Translations under genes and position numbers: made by a program
The notes under the pieces: generated by a model
Told to the model about the DNA's origin: nothing
Seen by the model: only the letters and a program-made list of their open reading frames with translations
The model's database searches: none
Source: Nocardia sp. BMG111209
GTDB lineage: Bacteria; Actinomycetota; Actinomycetes; Mycobacteriales; Mycobacteriaceae
Direction: 5' to 3'
Length of the DNA: 64,000 nt
NCBI RefSeq assembly: GCF_000381925.1
Contig: NZ_KB907307.1
Span: forward strand, 372,001-436,000
Part shown: positions 16,664-24,525 of the stretch, piece after piece
Position numbering within the stretch: the stretch's first letter is position 1
Layout: the number at the start of each line of letters is the position of its first letter

Positions 16664-17815
16664 CTACGTGCGCAACAGATCTCGGTGGATGATCTCCCGC
16701 ATGATCTCGTTGGTGCCGCCGTAGATGCGCTGGATGCGGGCGTCGATGAACGCCTTGGCTACCGGGTATTCCATCATGTAGCCGTAGCCGCCGTGTAATT
16801 GGACGCCGGCGTCGATCACGGTGCCCTGCATCTCCGTTGCCCACAGTTTCGCCTTGGCGGCGTCGACGGCGGTCAGCGTGCCCGCGTTGTGCTCGCGGAC
16901 GCAGCGGTCGATGTAGGTGCGCGAAACCTCCACGGAGGTCCGGAGATCGGCGAGCGTGAAACCCAGGCCCTGGAATTCGCCGATCCGCTTGCCGAAGGCG
17001 CGGCGCTCCTTCACGTAGTCCAGCGTCCAGTCCAGTACCGCCTCGGCGGAAACCTGTGCGGCGATGGCGATTCCGAGGCGTTCCAGCGGCAGGCTCTGCA
17101 TCAGGTAGCCGAATCCGCCGCCGGCCTCGCCGAGCAGATTGGCCGCCGGGATGTGGACGTTGTCGAAGAACAGTTCCGCGGTGTCCTGGGCGTGCAGGCC
17201 GACCTTGTCGAGTTTGCGGCCGCGGGTGAAGCCCGGCATGCCGTCCTCGACCACGAACAGGCTGAAGCCGTGCGAACCGGCGGTGCGATCGGTGACGGCG
17301 AAGACGATCACCAGATCGGCCAGAATGCCGCTGGTGATGAACGTCTTCGAGCCGTTGAGCAGCCAGCCGTCGCCGGAGGCGACCGCGGTGGTCTGGATCG
17401 AGCGCAGATCGCTGCCGGCGCCGGGCTCGGACATCGCGATGGCGCCGATGGTGGCGCCGGTCGCGAAGCCGGGCAGCCAGCGGCGGCGCTGCTCCGAATC
17501 GGCCAGGCGGAGCAGATAATTCAGCACGATGTCGTCGTTGGTGGAGAAGCCGGACTGCAACGCCGACGCGCCCACCCGGGCGATCTCGGTCTGGATCGCC
17601 ACCCGGAAACGGTAATCCGTCTCACCGGGGCCGCCGTACTCCTCGGGCACCGCGAGGCCGAGCAGGCCCTGCGCGCCCGCGGCGCGCCAGGTTTCGCGGT
17701 CGATCAGCCGGTCGGTGTCCCACTTCTCGAGGTTGGGCACCACGTGGCGTTCCACGAATCCGCGGACGGTGCGGGCGAACAGCTCGTGGTCGGGCTCGAA
17801 CAGATCGGTTTTCAC
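16664..17815 (-). CDS. Acyl-CoA dehydrogenase
   Basis: 383 residues, full length. Domain order: N-terminal helices, the FAD/substrate motif AIAMSEPGAGSDL, middle beta domain with GSKTFITSG, and the C-terminal QLHGGYGYMMEYPVAKAFIDARIQRIYGGTNEIMREI. The catalytic-base region reads RIYGGTNEI, with Glu at the usual place for many short/branched-chain members. It introduces a double bond into an acyl-CoA and passes electrons to ETF. GTG 17815 is used; GGAAGGA lies upstream. The Rieske gene ends 37 bases before, so they are co-transcribed. Confidence 0.94.
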   Translation of the reverse strand: MKTDLFEPDHELFARTVRGFVERHVVPNLEKWDTDRLIDRETWRAAGAQGLLGLAVPEEYGGPGETDYRFRVAIQTEIARVGASALQSGFSTNDDIVLNYLLRLADSEQRRRWLPGFATGATIGAIAMSEPGAGSDLRSIQTTAVASGDGWLLNGSKTFITSGILADLVIVFAVTDRTAGSHGFSLFVVEDGMPGFTRGRKLDKVGLHAQDTAELFFDNVHIPAANLLGEAGGGFGYLMQSLPLERLGIAIAAQVSAEAVLDWTLDYVKERRAFGKRIGEFQGLGFTLADLRTSVEVSRTYIDRCVREHNAGTLTAVDAAKAKLWATEMQGTVIDAGVQLHGGYGYMMEYPVAKAFIDARIQRIYGGTNEIMREIIHRDLLRT

Positions 17816-17852
17816 TGCTTTCCTTCCTGATCCGGGATCGCGTCCCGGGATC

Positions 17853-19025
17853 TCATCGGTGCCGCGCGACCAGCTTCTGGGTCTCGCGGCGGAAGACCTG
17901 ATTGGCGACCTCGTTGCGCCCCAGCACCATTCGGCCCGCGCTCGCGCTGACCATGCCGCGCTGGGAATCGCGCAACAGCGGGAAGTCCTCGGCGTGCAGC
18001 ACATCCAGCAGGATCTGCCAGTTCTTGGCCCACAACCGGTTCCAGCGCTCCTCGGTGAGCCCGGTCTGCTCGACCGGCGGCACGATCAGCCGCATCTCCA
18101 TCCGGGAGCGCTGCGGGTCGGCCGGATGCGGGCGGAAGGTCAAGAGCTGGAAGTGATCCGGCTGCCGCAGCAGCGTGCTGTTGGGCAACAGGAAGTGTGT
18201 CTCGGTGACATCGCCGGCCAGGCTGTGGTCGCCGGGATCCTCCTCGATCCACCGGTCGATGGACTTGCGCGGCGCGATGAACCGGCAGTGCCGGCCGAAG
18301 TCGTCGAAGGCCATCACGTTGGTGTGGATGTGCTTGGCCGCGGTGTTCGGGTGCGCGTACTGGATGTGATAGCCGTCGAGGAAGGCGTCCTGCATGATCT
18401 TCCAGTTCACCGGCTCGTCGAAGCCCTCGGACTGCACGCAGATCTTCGGCCCGAGATCGTAGGAGGTGAGGATCGCGTCCATCTCGGGGCCGAGCCACCC
18501 GGCGACGTCGATCTCCGAGCCGGCGTCGTCCACGACCCATACGAAGCCGTGCCGCTCCTCGGTGGGCAGTTCCACCAGGCCCATCGTCGAGCGGTCCGGT
18601 TCGCCGAAGGTGTTGTCCCGGGTGATGGTTCGCAGGCTGCCGTCCAGATCGTAGGACCACCGGTGGTACGGGCAGGAGAACAACCGGCAGCGGCCGCGGT
18701 CCTCCTTCTCCAGCAGCGCGCCGCGGTGCCGGCATAGATTGACGAAGGTCTTCACCCCGCCGTCGCGCTGGCGCACCACGATCACGTTGTTGCGCGGTAG
18801 CTGGAGGGTGAAGAAGTCTCCGGCGCGGGGGATCTCGGAGCCGTGCGCGACGATCGAGGGGACCCGGCCGAAGATCAGATCGCGTTCCCGTTGTGCCACA
18901 GCGGGATCGGTGAACTCGCTCGGCGCGAACCAGGTGATCTCGTCGAACTCGTCGGTGGTGTCGTTGCGCAGATGCGTGAGCGCGCGGCGGATACGTTCCT
19001 CGCGGGGAGCCCCGACCTCGGTCAT
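17853..19025 (-). CDS. Rieske non-haem iron oxygenase, alpha subunit
   Basis: 390 residues, paralogue of the enzyme at 4052. Rieske ligands: CRHRG and CPYHRWSY. Mononuclear iron site: DAFLDGYHIQYAH, with NWKIMQ just before, as in the other copy (NWKIAV). It would hydroxylate a substrate later handled as a CoA ester by the acyl-CoA dehydrogenase downstream. No beta subunit is nearby, so it is probably an alpha-only oxygenase fed by the reductase at 21068. A perfect 10-base-arm dyad at 19108 lies 83 bases before the ATG. Confidence 0.95.
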   Translation of the reverse strand: MTEVGAPREERIRRALTHLRNDTTDEFDEITWFAPSEFTDPAVAQRERDLIFGRVPSIVAHGSEIPRAGDFFTLQLPRNNVIVVRQRDGGVKTFVNLCRHRGALLEKEDRGRCRLFSCPYHRWSYDLDGSLRTITRDNTFGEPDRSTMGLVELPTEERHGFVWVVDDAGSEIDVAGWLGPEMDAILTSYDLGPKICVQSEGFDEPVNWKIMQDAFLDGYHIQYAHPNTAAKHIHTNVMAFDDFGRHCRFIAPRKSIDRWIEEDPGDHSLAGDVTETHFLLPNSTLLRQPDHFQLLTFRPHPADPQRSRMEMRLIVPPVEQTGLTEERWNRLWAKNWQILLDVLHAEDFPLLRDSQRGMVSASAGRMVLGRNEVANQVFRRETQKLVARHR

Positions 19026-19107
19026 GGCATGCCTCCAAGTGTTGCGCCTCGGCCCGGCGGTCGATCCGGGCGGCTGGTCATATCAGCCTGAGCTGTTCGT
19101 ATACTCT

Positions 19108-19134
19108 CATAAATCTAACCCATGTAGATTTATG
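19108..19134. promoter_or_regulatory. Perfect inverted repeat CATAAATCTA-N7-TAGATTTATG
   Basis: Ten-base arms with no mismatch around ACCCATG, between the divergent Rieske gene (start 19025) and the GNAT gene (start 19158). It is the best copy of a site also found at 3988, 6585 and, in weaker form, 21011 and 22031. TetR-type operators often have this size. Confidence 0.75.
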
Positions 19135-19157
19135 TGTAAACCGGGAAGGCGGGGGCG

Positions 19158-20129
19158 ATGATTCGGCACGAGTGGCGCGACGAGCTGACCGGCGACGAGT
19201 TCGCCGCGGTCCGGGAGCTGGTCGTGACGGCCGCGGCATACGACGCGGACGCGGGATTCGCCGTGCTCGACGGTGACGGGATCCGGGCAGCGCCGCCCGG
19301 TCGCCGGGTGTGGCATCTGCCGGTGACGGCCCGGGAGCGGCTGGGCGGTCCGGGCGCGCCGTGGGTGCACGTCGCCCATCTGCGCCTGGTCGTGGACGCC
19401 GACGGACAGGGCACCGTCGGTTATACGGTGCATCCGGAGTACCGCTCGCGCGGGATCACCACCCTGCTCGTCGAGGAACTCGGGCTGGACATCGCCGGAC
19501 CGGCCGGGTGGTGCGGCACCGGCGCGACCGCGTTGCGGTGCTGGGCCTACGGCACCCATCCGGCCGCGCAGCGGCTGACCCGGCGGTTCGGCATCCGGCC
19601 CGCCGCGCGGTTGTGGACGCTGCTACGTCCGCTGACCGGGCCGTTCGCGGCGCCGCTGGACGATCTGCCGGTGCCGGACGGGTTCGTCGTGGCCCCGGCC
19701 GACACCGGCGACACCGCGCGGATCGAGGCCCTCGCCGCCCGCTCGGTGACCGGCGTGCACGCCGAACGGTTCGCCGCGGACTTCGCCGATCGGCACGGGC
19801 GGATACTGCTCGCCACCCGCGACGGCCGGGATGCGGGATTCGCCTGGTTCGATCCCGGACCGGCTCCGCACGCGGAATGGACGGCGGGCCGGATCAAGGC
19901 GCTGATGGTCGCCCCGGCGGCGCGGGGGCTCGGGCTGGGTTCGGCGCTGCTGACCCGCGCGCTGCACGAGGTCGCGGCCGGTGGCGCGCAGGTCGCGCTG
20001 CTGCGGGTCGACCCGGACGAGCGCGCCGCGGTCCGGATGTGCCGCCTGCGATCCTTCGAACAGGAACAGGCGCACACCTGCTACGACATCGGGAAGTGGG
20101 CCACCCCGCCGGAGTTCGCGAGCGCGTGA
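19158..20129 (+). CDS. Double-GNAT acetyltransferase resembling mycothiol synthase
   Basis: 323 residues with two GNAT folds, the layout of mycothiol synthase MshD. The first half has VGYTVHPEYRSRGITTLLVEE. The second has IKALMVAPAARGLGLGSALLTRALHE, the acetyl-CoA loop. It is probably an MshD-like paralogue rather than the housekeeping enzyme, because it sits apart from known mycothiol genes and beside catabolic ones; its acceptor is unknown. It converges on the TetR gene with only 6 bases between. A regulatory dyad ends 23 bases before the ATG. Confidence 0.85.
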   Translation: MIRHEWRDELTGDEFAAVRELVVTAAAYDADAGFAVLDGDGIRAAPPGRRVWHLPVTARERLGGPGAPWVHVAHLRLVVDADGQGTVGYTVHPEYRSRGITTLLVEELGLDIAGPAGWCGTGATALRCWAYGTHPAAQRLTRRFGIRPAARLWTLLRPLTGPFAAPLDDLPVPDGFVVAPADTGDTARIEALAARSVTGVHAERFAADFADRHGRILLATRDGRDAGFAWFDPGPAPHAEWTAGRIKALMVAPAARGLGLGSALLTRALHEVAAGGAQVALLRVDPDERAAVRMCRLRSFEQEQAHTCYDIGKWATPPEFASA

Positions 20130-20135
20130 CGGCGC

Positions 20136-20774
20136 TCAGCCGGCCGGCGCCACCGCCGGCTCGTCCCGCACGACACCGTGCAGGAAACTCCGAATCATCT
20201 CCTCGTACAACCGTTTCGACGAACGGTCGTTGGCCGCGAGCGCCCCGGTCAGCGCCGGCTCGGAGGCCGCGTCGACGTTCGGGAAGATCGTGGCGCGACC
20301 GCTGGGTGAGCGGACGGCCTCGGTGAGCACCGCCCCGAGCGTCAGGCGTTCCATGCCGTCCAGGATCTGGATGTGCAGGTGCGCGGGCACCTCCGACGCG
20401 GCCAGGAACTGGGCGGCGTCCTCGTAGCGGCGCAGCAGCACGGTGCGCGGCAGCGCCTGGAGCAGCACCGGCGCCGCCCGGCGGTGCCGCAGCACCCCCT
20501 GCCGGAAGTTCAGGCCCAGCGTCACGAAGTACTCCGGCCAGTCCGGGCCCGGTTTGCGGCGCGGCAGCGAGACGTCACCGATCACCTGCAGCGCGATCGC
20601 GGACATCAGTTCCGCCTTGTCCGCGAAGTGGTAGTACAGCGACGGCGCCTGCACACCGAGATGTTTGGCCAGGCGCGGAACGCTGAAGGATTCCAGGCCC
20701 TCGGCGTCGATGATCTCCAATGCCGCTGCGACGGCGGCGGATCGGCTGATCAAGGGTTTCGACGGTCGCGGCAT
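20136..20774 (-). CDS. TetR-family regulator
   Basis: 212 residues. HTH near residues 30-50 (SVPRLAKHLGVQAPSLYYHFADK), followed by a C-terminal domain of the tetracycline-repressor kind (MERLTLGAVLTEAVRS). It is divergent from the reductase gene at 21068. The 293-base gap holds a 9-base-arm inverted repeat at 20952 that is unlike the ATCTA/TAGAT sites and is a good candidate for its own operator. Confidence 0.92.
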   Translation of the reverse strand: MPRPSKPLISRSAAVAAALEIIDAEGLESFSVPRLAKHLGVQAPSLYYHFADKAELMSAIALQVIGDVSLPRRKPGPDWPEYFVTLGLNFRQGVLRHRRAAPVLLQALPRTVLLRRYEDAAQFLAASEVPAHLHIQILDGMERLTLGAVLTEAVRSPSGRATIFPNVDAASEPALTGALAANDRSSKRLYEEMIRSFLHGVVRDEPAVAPAG

Positions 20775-20951
20775 GACTCGCTCTCGGTGGGGTCCGTGGC
20801 TCGGGCGGGAAATCTACTGTGATTCGGTAATTCTATCGGCCGCCCCGCTCGCGCCGCGGTGTGGCGGGCCGGGTGTCGCAGCCCGGCCCGCGATCCCGGC
20901 CGCGTGGCGGCCCGCAGTCCGGCCGTTTGTCCCCGACCGACATCCGTCGGC

Positions 20952-20980
20952 GGCACAGTGTGACCGAAAACCACTGTGCC
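20952..20980. promoter_or_regulatory. Inverted repeat GGCACAGTG-N11-CACTGTGCC
   Basis: Perfect 9-base arms in the gap between the TetR gene (20774) and the reductase gene (21068). Operator or hairpin. Nothing else in the gap from 20775 to 21010 was recognised. Confidence 0.55.
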
Positions 20981-21010
20981 ACAGCCATTCGAGGAGTCAC
21001 TGTTGCGGGC

Positions 21011-21037
21011 GATTAATCTAATGACATAAGGTTTAAG
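21011..21037. promoter_or_regulatory. Degenerate ATCTA-N7 operator before the reductase gene
   Basis: Left arm GATTAATCTA is good; spacer ATGACAT is 7 bases; the right half AAGGTTTAAG keeps only three of five core positions. It ends 30 bases before the ATG at 21068. It is a weaker member of the set, supported mainly by place and spacing. Confidence 0.4.
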
Positions 21038-21067
21038 GCAGCGGGGCGGATCGTGAGAGGAAACTTC

Positions 21068-22027
21068 ATGGGTGGTTCCGGTGGGCCGGTCACACGCCCG
21101 ATGCGGGTGGACGCCAAGACGGAGGTGGCCCGGGACGTCGTCGCCGTGCGGCTGGCCGAGCCCGACGGCGGCCCGGTGCCGCGGTGGACGCCGGGCGCGC
21201 ACATCGACCTCGTCCTCGACACCGATCTGGTCCGGCAGTACTCGCTGTGCGGCGACCCCGCCGACGACCGGCACCTGACCGTGGCCGTGCTGCGGGAGGC
21301 CACGGGCCGGGGCGGCTCGATCCGCGTGCACGACAAACTCGAGGAGGGCGATCTCGTCGAGGTGGGCGGGCCGCGCAACGCCTTCGCGCTCACCCCCGCG
21401 CCCGGCTATCTGTTCGTGGCCGGCGGCATCGGGATCACGCCCCTGGTGCCGATGGCCGCGGCCGTCGCCGCGTCCGGCGTGCCCTGGCGGCTGCTCTACG
21501 GCGGCCGGACCCGCGCGAGCATGGCATTCGCCGGCGAACTGCTCGCCGCGCATCCCGGCCGGGTCGACATCCGGCCCGAGGACGTCCACGGCCTGCTCGA
21601 TCTCGACGCCGCGCTGGACGCGGCCGTGACCGGCACCGCGGTGTACTGCTGCGGCCCCGAACCGCTGTTGTGGGCCGTCGAGGCGGCGGTGCGCGAGCGC
21701 GCCGGTCTGGACCTGCACGTGGAACGCTTCGCCCCCAAGGCGGCGGTCGCGGCGGCGAGCGGGGAGTTCGAGGTCGAACTGGCCCGCTCGGGCCGGGTGA
21801 TCACCGTGCCGGCCACCGTCTCGCTACTGGACGCGCTGACCGGTGCGGGCGTCCCCGCCGCATTCTCCTGCCGGGAGGGAACCTGTGGCACCTGCGAGGT
21901 CGCCGTGCTCGCGGGCACTCCCGATCACCGCGACTCGGTGCTCACCGCGGACGAACGGGCCGCCGGTGATGTCGTCATGCCCTGCGTCTCGCGCTGCCTC
22001 GGTGCGAGGCTGGTGCTGGACCTCTGA
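21068..22027 (+). CDS. Flavin/[2Fe-2S] oxygenase reductase (phthalate dioxygenase reductase type)
   Basis: 319 residues. Order: flavin-binding barrel (RQYSLCGDP), NAD-binding lobe (AGGIGITPLVP, CCGPEPLL) and a C-terminal plant-type ferredoxin domain with CREGTCGTCE and a late Cys in VMPCVSRC. This order, with the iron-sulphur domain last, is that of phthalate dioxygenase reductase and vanillate demethylase reductase. It moves electrons from NAD(P)H to a Rieske oxygenase. No other such reductase is in the window, so it likely serves the oxygenases at 4052 and 17853. ATG 21068 is chosen over GTG 21053 because GAGAGGA fits as its ribosome site. Confidence 0.95.
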   Translation: MGGSGGPVTRPMRVDAKTEVARDVVAVRLAEPDGGPVPRWTPGAHIDLVLDTDLVRQYSLCGDPADDRHLTVAVLREATGRGGSIRVHDKLEEGDLVEVGGPRNAFALTPAPGYLFVAGGIGITPLVPMAAAVAASGVPWRLLYGGRTRASMAFAGELLAAHPGRVDIRPEDVHGLLDLDAALDAAVTGTAVYCCGPEPLLWAVEAAVRERAGLDLHVERFAPKAAVAAASGEFEVELARSGRVITVPATVSLLDALTGAGVPAAFSCREGTCGTCEVAVLAGTPDHRDSVLTADERAAGDVVMPCVSRCLGARLVLDL

Positions 22028-22030
22028 CTC

Positions 22031-22057
22031 GCTTAAACTACGATCATTAGATAAATG
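22031..22057. promoter_or_regulatory. ATCTA-N7-TAGAT-like operator before the second ligase
   Basis: Left arm GCTTAAACTA (core AACTA, two bases off), spacer CGATCAT, right arm TAGATAAATG with a perfect core. It starts 3 bases after the reductase stop and ends 66 bases before the ligase ATG. Confidence 0.5.
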
Positions 22058-22123
22058 GTGATGGGCGTCACGCCCCGCGCGATCTTCCGGCAACGCCGGA
22101 TTCGACAAGGAAGTTGAGGAAAG

Positions 22124-23641
22124 ATGGCTGCGACAATCGGTTCCGCCCTGAGCTGGTGGGCCCGGGTGAAGGGGGATCGGGTCGCGCTCGTCGTGGACGG
22201 CGAGGAGCTGACCTACCGCGAGCTGCAGGACCGGTCGAGCCGGGTCGCGCGCGCCCTGGTGGACCGCGGTGTCACCCCCGGCGACCGGGTCGGCGTCCTC
22301 GGCCCCAACTCGCTGGTCTGGCCGGTCGTCGCGCTGGGGGTGATGAAGGCGGGCGCGGCACTGGTCCCGCTGAACCCGCGGCTGCGCCCGGCCGAACTGC
22401 GCAAGGTACTCGACGACGCCGGCTCCCGCCTGGTGATCCTGCCGCCCGGATTCGACGAGGTGGCCGACGGGACACTCGCGCTCGGCGACGCGTTCGACCG
22501 GATCGAGTTCGCCGAACTGGTCGACCCCGCCGCGACCGGCGCCGACGACTTCCGCGTCGACATCGACCCCGACGCCCCGGCCGCGCTGCTGTTCACCAGT
22601 GGATCGACCGGACTGTCGAAGGGCGTCGTCTGTACCAACCGCACGCTGCTCAGCATCGTGTTCGAGGCGTCGCTGGTGGAGGAGGGCCTCTATCCCGGCA
22701 CGACCTCGCTGCTGGTGCTGCCGCTGGTGTTCACGCCGGGACTGGTGTGGGGTCTGCTGATGTCGGTGGTCCTCGGCGGCACGCTCGTGATCGAGCCGGA
22801 GTTCGTCCCCGGCCGGGCCGCGCGGCTGCTGGCCGAACGCCGGGTGCGCGCCGTGTTCGGCGTCCCCCTGGTATTCGAATCCATCTCGCGCACACCGGAA
22901 TTCGCGGAGGCCGACCTGAGTTCGCTGCGCACCGCGATCGTCGGCGGCGCCGCGGTCCCGGCCGCACTGCTGCGCCGCTGGGCCGACAAGGGCGTGGCGC
23001 TGCGGCAGATCTACGGCATGACCGAGGCCGGCGGCGTCGCCACCGCGACGCTGGTCGACGAGGCCGCCGACTATCCGGCGTGGTGCGGATCGGGCTCGAT
23101 CTTCACCGAGCTGAAGGTGATGCGCGCCGACGGCAGCACCGCCGACCCGGGGGAGGAGGGCGAGATCCTGCTGCGCGGCCCCGGCGTCACACCCGGCTAC
23201 TGGAACGACCCCGACTCCACCGCGAGCGCCTTCGCCGACGGCTGGCTGCGCAGCGGCGACCTCGGCCGACAGGACGCCGAGGGCCGGTTGCAGTTCGTCG
23301 ACCGCCTCAAGGATCTGATCATCACCGGCGGCATCAACATCTCCCCGGTGGAGCTGGAACGAGTGATCGGCCAGCTCGACGGCGTGGAGGAGGTCGCGGT
23401 GATCGCCGCCCGCGACGACCGCTTCGGCGAAACCCCCGCCGCCATCGTGAAGGTGTCCGGCGATGTGGACGAGGCCCGCATCATCGACCACTGCAACGCC
23501 TTGGTCGCCGACTACAAGGTGCCCCGCTACGTGGTCCTGCGCGACGAACCCCTGCCCCGGCTGCCCAGCGGCAAGCTCGCGAAGACCGCGATCCGCGCCG
23601 AATACCGTGACGTGGCAGACCGTTTCGAGAAGTTGCGGTGA
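22124..23641 (+). CDS. AMP-forming acyl-CoA synthetase (ligase)
   Basis: 505 residues. ATP loop LLFTSGSTGLSKG, IYGMTEAGG, hinge SGDLGRQDAEGRLQFVDRLKD and C-terminal catalytic lysine in PRLPSGKLAKTAIR are all present, so it should be active. It has the shorter length typical of ligases for aromatic or medium-chain acids; the substrate is unknown. Ribosome site GAGGAAAG. Its stop overlaps the crotonase start by 4 bases (GTGA), so acid activation and the next hydration or isomerisation step are translated together. Confidence 0.94.
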   Translation: MAATIGSALSWWARVKGDRVALVVDGEELTYRELQDRSSRVARALVDRGVTPGDRVGVLGPNSLVWPVVALGVMKAGAALVPLNPRLRPAELRKVLDDAGSRLVILPPGFDEVADGTLALGDAFDRIEFAELVDPAATGADDFRVDIDPDAPAALLFTSGSTGLSKGVVCTNRTLLSIVFEASLVEEGLYPGTTSLLVLPLVFTPGLVWGLLMSVVLGGTLVIEPEFVPGRAARLLAERRVRAVFGVPLVFESISRTPEFAEADLSSLRTAIVGGAAVPAALLRRWADKGVALRQIYGMTEAGGVATATLVDEAADYPAWCGSGSIFTELKVMRADGSTADPGEEGEILLRGPGVTPGYWNDPDSTASAFADGWLRSGDLGRQDAEGRLQFVDRLKDLIITGGINISPVELERVIGQLDGVEEVAVIAARDDRFGETPAAIVKVSGDVDEARIIDHCNALVADYKVPRYVVLRDEPLPRLPSGKLAKTAIRAEYRDVADRFEKLR

Positions 23642-24486
23642 GCCCGGTGACACAGCCTGTGGACGATCCGGTGGTGCTGTTCGAGCGTGTCGGCGAGGTC
23701 GCGGTGTTGCGCCTGCATCGGCCGGATCGGTTGAACGCATTCACCGTACGGATGCGCAGGGAGTTGGAGGCGGCGTTCGATCGGTGTGACGCCGATGACG
23801 AGGTGCGGGCGGTGGTGTTGACCGGTTCCGGTCGTGCTTATTGTGCGGGTGCGGATCTGGGTGCCGGTGGGGAGACTTTCGTCGCGGAGCCGGTCGACGG
23901 CGGGGTGCCGCCGGACGAGGGTGGGTTGGCGTCGTTGCGGATCTTCCGGTCGACGAAGCCGGTGGTGGTGGCGGTCAATGGTCCCGCGGTGGGGGTGGGG
24001 GTGACCAGTACCTTGCCCGCCGATGTCCGGATCGCTTCGGAGACGGCGCGTTTCGGGTTCGTGTTCACGCGGCGTGGTTTGGTGCCGGAGGCGTGTTCGT
24101 CGTGGTTTCTGCCGCGGATCGTGGGTATCGCCACGGCGTTGGAGTGGACGTTGAGTGGCCGGTTGATCGATGCGGAGGAGGCGTTGGCGAAAGGTCTTGT
24201 GCGGGAGGTGGTTCCGCAGGAGAGGGTGGTGGAGCGGGGGATCGAGTTGGCGTGTGGTCTGGTGTCGGGGACCGCGCCGGTGTCGGTGGCGTTGACGCGT
24301 CGGATGTTGTGGTCGATGCTCGGGGCGGAGGGTCCGGAGGTTGCGCATCTGGTGGAGTCGCGGGGGATCTATGAGCGTGGTCGTTCGGCGGATATTCGTG
24401 AGGGTGTGGAGGCGTTTCTGGCGAAGCGGGAGCCGCACTTCGTCGACCGGGTTTCCGACGGACTACCGGACCTGTTCGGGCAGTAG
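23638..24486 (+). CDS. Enoyl-CoA hydratase/isomerase (crotonase family)
   Basis: 282 residues. The oxyanion-hole segments are AYCAGADLGAG and NGPAVGVGVTSTLPADVRIA, followed by FGFVFTRRGLVPEACSSWFLPRIVG, where Glu sits at the usual catalytic place (PEACS). The reaction could be hydration or double-bond isomerisation of an enoyl-CoA. GTG start, coupled to the ligase. From about 23690 to 24480 the coding strand is unusually rich in G and T at third positions (many TTG, GGT and GTG codons), unlike the C-rich ligase before it, which hints at a different origin for this gene. Confidence 0.92.
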   Translation: MSPVTQPVDDPVVLFERVGEVAVLRLHRPDRLNAFTVRMRRELEAAFDRCDADDEVRAVVLTGSGRAYCAGADLGAGGETFVAEPVDGGVPPDEGGLASLRIFRSTKPVVVAVNGPAVGVGVTSTLPADVRIASETARFGFVFTRRGLVPEACSSWFLPRIVGIATALEWTLSGRLIDAEEALAKGLVREVVPQERVVERGIELACGLVSGTAPVSVALTRRMLWSMLGAEGPEVAHLVESRGIYERGRSADIREGVEAFLAKREPHFVDRVSDGLPDLFGQ

Positions 24487-24525
24487 ACCTATTCTGCGGC
24501 AGTCCGTTACGGATGTCCCGGCCCG

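Noticed and set aside
20119..20136. GAGCGC/GCGCTC repeat between the GNAT and TetR genes
   Set aside because: Only 6 pairs and partly within coding sequence; too weak to call a terminator.
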